Notes under the pieces: model-generated | Seen by the model: the letters and a program-made list of their open reading frames with translations, nothing else | The model's database searches: none | What the model was told of the DNA's origin: nothing | Assembly: GCA_900555125.1 (NCBI GenBank) | Contig: USKH01000031.1 | Location: forward strand, 1 to 9,527 | Direction of reading: 5' to 3' | DNA length: 9,527 bases | Origin: an uncultured Clostridium sp. | GTDB taxonomy: Bacteria; Bacillota; Clostridia; Christensenellales; Pumilibacteraceae | In this document: one piece after another, positions 1-7,632 of the stretch | Layout: every line of letters begins with the position of its first letter | Position numbering within the stretch: position 1 is the first letter of the stretch | Translations under genes and position numbers: made by a program

Positions 1-677
1 GAACTGCACGACTGAAACGCGCTTTCGCCTATCGTAGTAACCCCTTCGGGAAGAACAACTCTTTCAAGCTTGGGACAGGACGAAAAAGCCGCTTTACCTA
101 TATAGGTAACGTTGTTTCCCACGGTTACGTCAACAATTTTTACGCTGCCCTTAAACGCCTGATCGGCAATACGGGTTACGGGCTTTCCGCGGTAGTAATC
201 TTCGATGACGATTGTGCCGGAAGCCTTGCCGACGCGGTTGACCTCGTATTCGGTTCCACCGTTTATAAGCACGTACTTACAGCCGGTTTCGTATTCTTTG
301 TGGAAAGAATACTGCTCCGACCAATCGGAATCGCTTGTGCCTTTTGTTTTTCCCAGCGCCTTTATCTTTATTATATAGTCGCCTTCGTTAAGAGTAAATC
401 TGTTGCTGTTGCTGAGCTCTACGGTAGTTCTTCTCGAATCGAAACTGTACGTATTTACCGAAGTTTCTTCTTTGACGAGATCGATAAGCTTACTTCCGTC
501 AAGAGTGCTGATTTCAACCGTATAGGCGGAAGCGTTTGTCACAGCCGACCAGGTAAGCGTGTTTTCGAGATCGACGCTTACGTCGGCGGGCGCGGCAAGA
601 GTTCCGCCACACGCGGCAAACATCGTCAGCAACGAGCACGATATAAGTATAAAGAAAATTTTCCTAACGGATTTCAT
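1..677 (-). CDS. Lipoprotein with FN3-like domain and BspA-type LRR_5 repeats (partial, cut at left edge)
   Basis: Translating the minus strand from an ATG at 677 gives 225 residues with no stop before the window edge, so the C-terminus is missing. The first 25 residues form a lipoprotein signal: basic start (MKSVRK), hydrophobic core, then FAAC-GG with the probable lipidated Cys23. Residues about 30-126 look like a fibronectin type III domain (PADVSV start, LTWSAV, AYTVEI, then YIIKIKALG and SDWSEQYSF). Residues about 132-167 match the usual lead-in to BspA-like proteins (GGTEYEVNRVG, GKPVTRIADQAF). LRR_5 repeats of about 23 residues follow, such as VTYIGKAAFSSCPKLERV. The start is supported by AAGGAG five bases upstream. 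The protein should be tethered outside the membrane, with a binding or adhesion role inferred from the fold; the ligand is unknown. It lies 69 bases after the VWA gene and may be the last gene of that operon. Confidence 0.88.
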   Translation of the reverse strand, partial: MKSVRKIFFILISCSLLTMFAACGGTLAAPADVSVDLENTLTWSAVTNASAYTVEISTLDGSKLIDLVKEETSVNTYSFDSRRTTVELSNSNRFTLNEGDYIIKIKALGKTKGTSDSDWSEQYSFHKEYETGCKYVLINGGTEYEVNRVGKASGTIVIEDYYRGKPVTRIADQAFKGSVKIVDVTVGNNVTYIGKAAFSSCPKLERVVLPEGVTTIGESAFQSCS

Positions 678-682
678 TTATT

Positions 683-688
683 CTCCTT
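683..688 (-). promoter_or_regulatory. Ribosome binding site of the FN3-LRR lipoprotein gene
   Basis: The minus strand reads AAGGAG here, five bases before the ATG at 677. It fixes the start of a gene that might otherwise be missed because it runs off the window. The rest of the 69-base gap (678-746) shows no clear promoter. A weak AAAAC/GTTTT inverted repeat is its only dyad, so read-through from the upstream VWA gene is plausible. Confidence 0.75.
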
Positions 689-746
689 GAATAGCGGCAA
701 ACAAAACTTTTTTCGTTTTATCTCCGCTTTCGTAACATAATCGGTC

Positions 747-3623
747 TTATTTGCCGTTTTTCCTTTCTCTGTGTTCGCGAATTAGTTCGTGCGGCCACTT
801 AAACTTGAATTTGCGTACCGCAATGTCCGCCAGGAACAACACGATTGCAATTATGATAAACAGATATCTCGGGTCGAATTTTCTTGCAAACGAAATGACC
901 AATTCGTTAAAGATCTCGACGGGATCGTCGTTATCCGCAACAAGCGAACCGTTTCCCTTTGCCGCTATATCGGACATAACTCCGCGAAGCTCGGTCTGGT
1001 CGGTGTTTTTGGAAATATCGTATTCGGCCGAATAAGCAAATGACTTGAACGTTTCGCTTTCCGCCTGTTCCACCACGACGCCGCTTGCGTTTACGCGTTT
1101 TGCGATGATTTTGTACACGCCTGCGTTTTTGACCGCGAAAGTACTGCGGGTATAACCGGTTTCGGCGTTCAGCGCGGCGGTTACGAAGCAGTCGGCTTCG
1201 GCAGAGTACGGGGAAACGGAATTGAGCGATACCTTTTTACCGGTGTTCACGTTTACCAGTTCCGCCGTAATACTCTCGCCTTCGTTAAGCTCGGAATAGT
1301 ATACGGAAAGACGATTGTATACGTTTTCTTCGGTAATTTTAAGCGAAAGCTTCGTAACGCGGATGTTTTCGGTGGGCATCAAGTTGTTTACAATGTTCTG
1401 AATAAGCTTAATGCCGTTTTTATCGGCCATGAATTCGCCTGACCAGCTGGTGTTCTGCAAGTCGCACATAAAGCTTCCCACCTTGCCTTTTCCGTACGAC
1501 CACTGCGCATAAACAGGCACGTCGTAGTCACCGGCAAGGTACAAATCTGCGTTCTGACGTTTTTTAACGCCGTAAAAGCCGTTAAGCTTGACAGTCATAC
1601 GGGATTTTTCCTCTTCTTCGCCCGTTTCGATACCGCTGAAAACCGGACTCATAAGCTTTTTGACAATCGGCTTAAACGGATCTTTTCCCATTTCCTGCAA
1701 AGTAGGCGAAGTGAGATCGTTACGCATGGTAAGCGTAAGCTTGGACAAATCGGATACGGTATAACAACCGCCACCGCCAGTGCCGTCCTCGTTTTTACCC
1801 GCATTGACTATTTTCTGCATATTGGACATTCCGCTCGTATTGCCGGAATCGGTCAGAACGACCGCCGACAAAGTAAGATTGGATTCCTTATGCGCGTTTG
1901 CAACCAGGGTGCATACTTCTTCCACCTGGGCATCGCTGATAAAGCCGTCGGTGACGATAACTATATGACGTTTGTCAACTTCGGTAAGGGCAGACAATGC
2001 GTTTATCGCACGTTTGATAGCGCCCGTAAACGACGTTCCGCCGGCAGCAACCTGAACTTTATTTATTGCATTAAGAATTTCGTCTTTTCTGGTAACGGGA
2101 ATAGGATCGAGAAGCGAACGGTAGTCGTTATCGAGCGTCATTACTCCGAAGTAATTGGCAAGACCCGTATTGGTGGTTTCGTCATATACTGCGTTGTAGC
2201 ACGAAAGCGCACCGCTTCGCGCGGCTGCGAGCTTTCCGCCGCCCATAGAACCCGAACGGTCGATAATAAGCATAACGCCTATCGGCGGGGTGTAGTTATC
2301 GACAGCCAGGACGGGTAACATTTTCTGAAGATCGCTTTCTTCGAGATCCTCGGCAACATACGCATGCTGATCTCCCTTTTGGTCGTCGCCTCCTACGGTA
2401 AACATTCCGCCGCCGAATTTATAGACGTATTCGTTGAGAATATCTACCATCACCGATTTATCCTTTTTCGTGGGTAAATTGGGATTTTGTGCGGTATCGG
2501 TAAGATCCGCATTGGAAATATTGTTGAGAATTACCTGATCGTAAGCGCGAAGTTCTTCCACCGTAGACGGCAATTTGTCATTGTATACGTCCATAACAGT
2601 GACGTCGAAAGCAGAATCTACGTCGGTATTGATAAGCTTTTTAAGCTCCTCCGACTGTCCTTTTACGCTTTCGAGAACAAGTATTTTGTTGAAAGACTCA
2701 ATATAAATATGAGTTATATATTCGCTGTTTTTTTCTATCGAATCACCGTTGTCAAGCGTGATTTTTACCTTAATTTCATGCAAACCGTCGCTATCGAACG
2801 TATGGCGCATGACAAAAGTCTGTTCGCCGCGGGTAATTTCGATTGCTTCGAGCGTACTCTCCGCGTCCAGTTCACCGTTGTCGAAAAGCTGCACGGTTGC
2901 GCCGGTTGCCGGTTCGCTTGCGAATACGTTTACCGTAAACGCGCTTGCCTCGTTCACCTTGACGTTATAGTCGGGGCGTTCGACCGAGGAAATCTGAACG
3001 TCCGATCCGCTGAATTCCGAGGACACGTATATCGCGTCGACTATAGTTCCCTGAACGGCAAGCGAGCGAGCTACGTCGGAAGCATTTCTGTCGGTTTGTT
3101 TACCGTCGGATATCAATACTATGCGCGACGATTCGGGATGAGTAAAACAGCTTCTCGCAAACACGAGCGCGGACGCAATATCGGTTGCCGAAACGTCCGG
3201 CAAATCGGATGACATGTATGCGTCGTATATGCTGTTTATATCGGTAGTAAGCGGGACGACGTATTTCTGATTAAGTCCGAAAGTGACCAGCCCCACTTTA
3301 AGATTGCTGTTCTTGCTGTAATCGAGCACGGTTTCAACCGCTCTGTCACGATTTTCGGCGGAATTTTCCTGTGAATCGGACATATCCACGAGAACAATTA
3401 TCTCGTTGGAAGTATTTGGCACTTCGTACGAGAACGTCATGTCGGCAAGAACCGAAACGGCAAGAACCATTACTATGCAGTGCAATACTATCGAACAAAT
3501 ACGGTTTCTGGTGCGTCTGTGTTTTTTTGAAAGTCTGAAATATGGTATAAAGACCAGTAAAAACGCAGGAATAAGAAGAAGCAGCAACCAGGGATGAGCA
3601 AAATTAATTGAGCAATTTGACAT
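747..3623 (-). CDS. Membrane-anchored protein with two VWA domains and a glutamine-amidotransferase-like fold (Bat-operon type)
   Basis: This 958-residue protein is the largest in the operon. Two hydrophobic segments lie at about 10-29 and 43-61, followed by a VWA domain with an intact MIDAS (DMSDS 80-84, Thr147, Asp173). Beta-rich sequence and a class I glutamine-amidotransferase-like region follow (about 313-444, with GGGMFTVGG at 404-412). A second VWA domain also has a full MIDAS (DRSGS 455-459, Thr530, Asp559). The C-terminal half is probably beta-sandwich, ending in a membrane segment at about 921-936 and a basic tail (KFKFKWPHELIREHRERK) that should be cytosolic. The bulk would lie outside the cell, anchored at both ends. 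Known relatives sit beside moxR and DUF58 genes. The frame extends to an ATG at 3701, but 3623 is preferred: AGGAGGT lies seven bases upstream, and the longer form would overlap the preceding gene by 65 bases and begin with an unlikely sequence. Ligand and substrate are unknown. Confidence 0.9.
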   Translation of the reverse strand: MSNCSINFAHPWLLLLLIPAFLLVFIPYFRLSKKHRRTRNRICSIVLHCIVMVLAVSVLADMTFSYEVPNTSNEIIVLVDMSDSQENSAENRDRAVETVLDYSKNSNLKVGLVTFGLNQKYVVPLTTDINSIYDAYMSSDLPDVSATDIASALVFARSCFTHPESSRIVLISDGKQTDRNASDVARSLAVQGTIVDAIYVSSEFSGSDVQISSVERPDYNVKVNEASAFTVNVFASEPATGATVQLFDNGELDAESTLEAIEITRGEQTFVMRHTFDSDGLHEIKVKITLDNGDSIEKNSEYITHIYIESFNKILVLESVKGQSEELKKLINTDVDSAFDVTVMDVYNDKLPSTVEELRAYDQVILNNISNADLTDTAQNPNLPTKKDKSVMVDILNEYVYKFGGGMFTVGGDDQKGDQHAYVAEDLEESDLQKMLPVLAVDNYTPPIGVMLIIDRSGSMGGGKLAAARSGALSCYNAVYDETTNTGLANYFGVMTLDNDYRSLLDPIPVTRKDEILNAINKVQVAAGGTSFTGAIKRAINALSALTEVDKRHIVIVTDGFISDAQVEEVCTLVANAHKESNLTLSAVVLTDSGNTSGMSNMQKIVNAGKNEDGTGGGGCYTVSDLSKLTLTMRNDLTSPTLQEMGKDPFKPIVKKLMSPVFSGIETGEEEEKSRMTVKLNGFYGVKKRQNADLYLAGDYDVPVYAQWSYGKGKVGSFMCDLQNTSWSGEFMADKNGIKLIQNIVNNLMPTENIRVTKLSLKITEENVYNRLSVYYSELNEGESITAELVNVNTGKKVSLNSVSPYSAEADCFVTAALNAETGYTRSTFAVKNAGVYKIIAKRVNASGVVVEQAESETFKSFAYSAEYDISKNTDQTELRGVMSDIAAKGNGSLVADNDDPVEIFNELVISFARKFDPRYLFIIIAIVLFLADIAVRKFKFKWPHELIREHRERKNGK

Positions 3624-3630
3624 AAGCCGC

Positions 3631-3637
3631 ACCTCCT
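3631..3637 (-). promoter_or_regulatory. Ribosome binding site that decides the start of the dual-VWA gene
   Basis: The minus strand reads AGGAGGT, a near-perfect Shine-Dalgarno sequence, seven bases before the ATG at 3623. Its first base is the last base of the upstream gene's TGA stop (3639-3637), so the two reading frames are tightly coupled. It argues against the longer start at 3701. Confidence 0.85.
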
Positions 3638-5640
3638 CACATATTGTCGCGCAACTGGAGAATCCACTCGATAAAGAGCAGTGCAACCAGCGCGGCGGCA
3701 AAGTAAATCAGAAGATCTTTAAAGTAGTCGTATTTAATCGAACCGGTGAACGGATCGTATACGGTATCTTCTCTTGCCGCTATATTACTTTCGGCGGCAG
3801 GGATTTTGACGTATATTTTAGTGTCCTCCACTTCCTTTCCCAAAAATCCGGTCTGAGAAATGTTGTACGTTCCGGGAACGGAAAGCTTGACTTTTGCGGG
3901 GAACTGGTTAAACGTGGTGCTTTCGTCGTTATCGGAAGAAATACGCTTTAAGTTAAGCTCGGTACCCATGCTGTTGATGGTGATTTCCGAGTATACTTCG
4001 AATGCGTTTCCGTTAACGGTGGGCGGCATGAAATAGTTGAACAGATTATTGAAAAGCAACGGCCATGCCGTTTCCAGTCCGATATTGGAATAATGAACGC
4101 TGAAGCCCATTACAAACACCTTACTGTCTATTTCGTTTTTGACAAACATAACCGATTCTCCGTTGCAGGAAGCAATGGACGTGTATCCTTCGTAGTTGCC
4201 GAATACATTGTATCGCGTCACTTCGATATCGGACACGGTAATGTTTTTAAGAAGCGGACTGCGTCCCGATTCGAGATCGTCTTCCGTAAGTGCGGTGGGA
4301 ATCTTGTTGAGGTCGCGCACGCCTCTTACCGTAAAGCCCGAACGGGTGGGAGCAGAAAGCGGATCGAGAAGGAACACTACGCCGTCGTCAGGCATGGTTT
4401 CGGGCATTGTATGCTCGAAAATGTATAAATCGTAGCCTTTTGCCTCTTCCGCCTGTTCGTCCAACTCGATGTTGTAGATGTCGGAATAATTTTTGCGAAG
4501 CGCAATCAGAATATCGGTGACAAATGCGTTTTTGGAAATTTGTCCGTCAAGGAAGCTGGAATACATAACTTTCAGCGTAGGCTTAATGCCTCCGTAAACG
4601 CTGAAACTATCGTCTTCGGAATAATTATCCATAAGGTCGGAGTCGTTTTCTTCAAGATATACCAGAATGGAATCAAAAGAATAATAACCGCCTTCGGTGA
4701 CGATGTATTTGGTTTTTCCGTCTTCCGACTCGCCCTCTTCACCGTACGCCCGGAAAACAACAGTGGTGGTTTCTTCGGTGCATTCGATATCTTTTGCTTC
4801 AAAAGTAAGCGTCGTGCCGCCCGTTACGGTGGAGTTTTTATTGGCTCCGCTGACGACTACGTTTACGCCGAGAGTGGCGTCGCGGTTGTAGGACGCTATT
4901 TCCACCGTAAGCGTATAGTAACCGCTTTCAAAAGTCGTGTAAGCGTTTAAGATTGCCGCGTTCCACTCGGCGGAAGCCTTTACGTTCTGTACTCTTACGT
5001 TTGCCGGCAGATAATCGTACTCTTTGTCCGTATATATATAGATAAGCGTTTTCGGATTTTCGGCAACGATATCTTCGCACAATTCGAGTGCGCCGTCTAT
5101 ATCTCCGTTACCATACGAACAGTATACGGGATTGTATCCGTCAATCTGCATAAGATCGCCGAAAGTACCGCTGACGTTGGTCGCATCGGTATTCGAAGCT
5201 CTCTTGTTGAGAAAAGCGGGGTTATCGTTTGCAAGTATTACCGAAACCGTTCCGTTTTCTTTCAGAATTTTATCGGACAGCTCGGAAGCCTGTCTTACCG
5301 CGCGGATAAAACGTGTTTCGTCGTCTGTAGTCGCGCGCATACTTGCCGAAGCGTCGACTATAATTATCACTTCGCCTTCTTCCGGCTGCTGACGAAGCAC
5401 CTGCGAAGGCGTTGCAAGCAACATTGCGCAACAAGTGATTGCCAGAATCTGACAAAGAATAAGCAACAGATCCCTCAACCTGCTGGTGGGGATTCTTTTC
5501 TTTTTGTATTTAAGACTGAGTTTCCATACATACGTACTGGAAATATACTTTTGCTGATAGTTAGGCTTTATGATGTAAATGAGAATAAGAACAAGTATTC
5601 CCAACAAACCCAAAAGCCCCAAAGGCGTTAAGATTTTCAT
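3637..5640 (-). CDS. BatA-like membrane protein with one VWA domain
   Basis: This is a 667-residue protein. It starts with the BatA-type N-terminal pair of membrane helices (about 7-24 and 57-77), separated by a basic cytosolic loop (KLSLKYKKKRIPTSRLRD). A VWA domain follows, with DASAS at 96-100 and Asp205 (YTDK). The middle MIDAS position, Thr in most VWA domains, appears to be Gly179 in GNGDIDGAL. Residues about 355-520 look like the glutamine-amidotransferase-like fold common in these proteins (DLYIFEH, VVFLLDP, VMGFSVHYSN). A beta-rich segment and a last membrane helix (about 641-660) complete it. Most of the chain should be extracytoplasmic. The ATG shares four bases (ATGA) with the stop of the DUF58 gene, a classic translational coupling signal, so the two products are probably made together. 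The function inferred from the family is as a membrane partner of MoxR. Whether it still binds metal is doubtful. Confidence 0.9.
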   Translation of the reverse strand: MKILTPLGLLGLLGILVLILIYIIKPNYQQKYISSTYVWKLSLKYKKKRIPTSRLRDLLLILCQILAITCCAMLLATPSQVLRQQPEEGEVIIIVDASASMRATTDDETRFIRAVRQASELSDKILKENGTVSVILANDNPAFLNKRASNTDATNVSGTFGDLMQIDGYNPVYCSYGNGDIDGALELCEDIVAENPKTLIYIYTDKEYDYLPANVRVQNVKASAEWNAAILNAYTTFESGYYTLTVEIASYNRDATLGVNVVVSGANKNSTVTGGTTLTFEAKDIECTEETTTVVFRAYGEEGESEDGKTKYIVTEGGYYSFDSILVYLEENDSDLMDNYSEDDSFSVYGGIKPTLKVMYSSFLDGQISKNAFVTDILIALRKNYSDIYNIELDEQAEEAKGYDLYIFEHTMPETMPDDGVVFLLDPLSAPTRSGFTVRGVRDLNKIPTALTEDDLESGRSPLLKNITVSDIEVTRYNVFGNYEGYTSIASCNGESVMFVKNEIDSKVFVMGFSVHYSNIGLETAWPLLFNNLFNYFMPPTVNGNAFEVYSEITINSMGTELNLKRISSDNDESTTFNQFPAKVKLSVPGTYNISQTGFLGKEVEDTKIYVKIPAAESNIAAREDTVYDPFTGSIKYDYFKDLLIYFAAALVALLFIEWILQLRDNM

Positions 5641-6536
5641 GACATAATACCTGCCTTTAACAATTCTCCGAACAGAACTCTTTCTACGGGTCTGTCCGTT
5701 TGCACGGAAATAAAGTCTACGCTGCGTTTTTTACAATATTCGGCAATACCGGCGCGAAAATCGGCAAGAGCCTGCGCATATGCCGCCTGCATGCTGCGGG
5801 TAATGCGAATACGCATATTCTTCGGGTCGCTAATATCTACCGACTCGGCATCTATAAGATTGACTCTGCCGTCATAAGCCGGATCGACCTCTTCGGGCGT
5901 GAGAATCTGCACGAGCATGACCTGTCTCTTTTTATAGCAAAGATAGTCAACTGCTTTTTTCCAGTTCCCGTCGGTGAGAAAATCGGAAATAATAACCGAC
6001 AAGCCGTTGCTTGTTCCGGTTTCCTGGCAACTCGTAACACATGCATCGATGTCAACGTCGTCGCCGAACGTAACGTCCTGCAACTGACCGATCGCACGGA
6101 AAAAAGCCTGTTTCCCGATGATATTACCAAACGGATTTTCCGATTTATTGCCTTTCATTATATTGAAAGACAGCTTATCCATATTGTGGACGGCGAGAAA
6201 ACCAAGCGCGGCAGCGGTAGCCATAGCATAGGCGCCTTTGCCGTTAGCCGGGTTTCCCATGGAAGCGGAACAGTCCAGAAAAATCTGGATCTGCATTTGC
6301 CGCTCGTCCGTAAACAGCTTTAGAAAATACTTTTCGAAACGGCTGTAAAGATTCCAGTCGATTCGTCTGATGTCGTCGCCCAGCTGATATTCGCGGAAGT
6401 CCGCAAACTCAACCGTCTGACCGTAAGTACTTACAAGATGTTTTCCACCGAAATAACCGGAAAGGCTCGTTTTTAAGTTTAACGATAAAGTTTCGAGACA
6501 ACTGAAAAAGCCGTCGTTAAGATAAGAACCTTTCAT
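5637..6536 (-). CDS. DUF58 domain protein (MoxR partner, VWA-like)
   Basis: This 299-residue protein carries the DUF58 signature at about 46-66 (FREYQLGDDIRRIDWN), followed by a VWA-like fold. MIDAS motif I is present as DCSAS (88-92), and Asp185 lies in IISDF. The expected Thr of motif II is not evident: the matching segment reads DDVDIDACV (about 159-167). No membrane segment is visible, so the protein is predicted to be cytosolic, unlike longer DUF58 proteins that start with two helices. DUF58 genes nearly always follow moxR, as here, with a 31-base gap, and the pair is thought to act together, the DUF58 protein linking the ATPase to clients or to membrane VWA proteins. The start at 6536 is supported by GGAG eight bases upstream. 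The stop overlaps the next gene's ATG. Confidence 0.93.
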   Translation of the reverse strand: MKGSYLNDGFFSCLETLSLNLKTSLSGYFGGKHLVSTYGQTVEFADFREYQLGDDIRRIDWNLYSRFEKYFLKLFTDERQMQIQIFLDCSASMGNPANGKGAYAMATAAALGFLAVHNMDKLSFNIMKGNKSENPFGNIIGKQAFFRAIGQLQDVTFGDDVDIDACVTSCQETGTSNGLSVIISDFLTDGNWKKAVDYLCYKKRQVMLVQILTPEEVDPAYDGRVNLIDAESVDISDPKNMRIRITRSMQAAYAQALADFRAGIAEYCKKRSVDFISVQTDRPVERVLFGELLKAGIMS

Positions 6537-6567
6537 TATCTGAGCTCCGTAAAAGATTTGTTAGAGG

Positions 6568-7566
6568 TTATTTCGAGGTTTTATAGTTTTTGCTTACCTC
6601 TTCTACTATCATTTTAATGATATTGTCTGCCGAAATTCTGTCCGCAACCGCCTCGAAGTTAAGCTTTATTCTGTGGCGCAGAACGGGATAAGCCAGTTCG
6701 TTGATATCCGAATAAGAAACGTTGAATCTGCCCTTGATGAGCGCGAGGACTTTTGCCGCGGAGATAAGCGCCTGACCGGCACGGGGGCTGGCGCCCACTC
6801 TTATATACTTCTTTGCGGCTTCGGTAGCGCACTCTCCGTCAGGATGAGTTGCGGCAGTCATGGTCATGGCGTATTTAAGAACGTCGGTTGCAACCGGAAT
6901 AAGATTTGCGGTTTCGCGCATTTTGAGAATCTGTTCCTTGTTGCACACGCATTCGGCAACTTCCTCCATTGTTTTCTGAGTCATGTCGACTATCTGCATG
7001 AGTTCGTCCAGAGAAGGATCGGGCACGAGCAGTTTGAACATGAAACGGTCCATCTGTGCTTCGGGAAGCGGGTACGTACCGTCCTGCTCGATCGGGTTTT
7101 GTGTAGCAAGAACAAAGAACGGTTCTTCAAGCTTTCTGGATACGCCCATTACGGTAACGGTGTGTTCCTGCATGGCTTCGAGCAAAGCCGACTGAGTTTT
7201 AGGCGTTGCACGGTTGATTTCGTCCGCAAGGATAATATTGGAGAAGATCGGGCCCTTCTGGAATTGGAAAGAAGAGTTTCCGTTTTCGTCTTTAACGATA
7301 ATGTTGGTACCGGTAACGTCCGCCGGCATGAGGTCCGGGGTGAACTGAATACGCGAGAACGGTAAGTCAAAAACTCTGCCGAGCGTACGCACCAGACGGG
7401 TTTTTCCTACGCCGGGAACGCCTTCGAGCAGCACGTTTCCGCCTGCGATCATTGCTATAACGGTGTTTTCCACAACTTCCTTTTGTCCTATGACGTCACG
7501 GGAGATCTGCTTGAATATCTCGTTACACTGTTTGCTGAATTGTTCGATGTCCTTTTCTGTAATCAT
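6568..7566 (-). CDS. MoxR-family AAA+ ATPase
   Basis: This 332-residue protein has the full set of MoxR AAA+ elements. These are Walker A GVPGVGKT (49-56), Walker B IILADEINRA (111-120), sensor 1 Asn157 in ATQNPIEQDGTYPLPEAQ, a likely arginine finger in QMDRF (Arg174), and sensor 2 Arg262 in GASPRAG. Length and motif order are typical of the family, and no residue needed for ATP hydrolysis is missing. MoxR proteins are cytosolic hexameric ATPases with a chaperone-like role, usually paired with VWA proteins; the client here is not known. The gene sits 62 bases after the membrane leader gene and 31 before the DUF58 gene. The ribosome site is weak (AAGGT, eleven bases upstream of the ATG at 7566). 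A possible internal promoter precedes it. Confidence 0.97.
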   Translation of the reverse strand: MITEKDIEQFSKQCNEIFKQISRDVIGQKEVVENTVIAMIAGGNVLLEGVPGVGKTRLVRTLGRVFDLPFSRIQFTPDLMPADVTGTNIIVKDENGNSSFQFQKGPIFSNIILADEINRATPKTQSALLEAMQEHTVTVMGVSRKLEEPFFVLATQNPIEQDGTYPLPEAQMDRFMFKLLVPDPSLDELMQIVDMTQKTMEEVAECVCNKEQILKMRETANLIPVATDVLKYAMTMTAATHPDGECATEAAKKYIRVGASPRAGQALISAAKVLALIKGRFNVSYSDINELAYPVLRHRIKLNFEAVADRISADNIIKMIVEEVSKNYKTSK

Positions 7567-7602
7567 ATTTATAGTCTACCTTGTAAAAATTTTTTTGTAA
7601 CG

Positions 7603-7632
7603 TTTAAATGTCGGCTTTATTTCGTTTGTCAA
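7603..7632 (-). promoter_or_regulatory. Possible internal promoter upstream of moxR
   Basis: On the minus strand a perfect -35 box TTGACA (7632-7627) overlaps the stop of the leader gene. It is followed 18 bases later by TTTAAA (7608-7603), which matches four of six bases of the -10 consensus. Transcription would begin near 7596, about 30 bases before the moxR ATG. The -10 box is weak and the surroundings are AT-rich, so this could be chance. Confidence 0.3.

Noticed and set aside
300..740. Plus-strand frame of 146 residues
   Set aside because: It is antisense to the lipoprotein gene, which has a ribosome site, a signal peptide and recognisable domains. The plus-strand product has no family features.
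678..746. Possible terminator between the dual-VWA gene and the lipoprotein gene
   Set aside because: The only dyad is AAAAC/GTTTT, five AT-rich pairs without a following T-run, too weak to end transcription.
2487..3212. Plus-strand frame of 241 residues
   Set aside because: It is antisense to the dual-VWA gene, whose domain motifs are unmistakable. The product is rich in Arg, Cys, Tyr and Phe as expected for a shadow frame.
6673..7365. Plus-strand frames of 230 and 207 residues, antisense to moxR (6673-7365) and to the DUF58 gene (5700-6323)
   Set aside because: They are shadows of strongly conserved genes. No ribosome site or domain was seen.
7583..7600. AT-rich palindrome-like stretch upstream of moxR
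   Set aside because: It is mainly a run of A followed by a run of T with GTAAC-like ends; no stable stem or known site.
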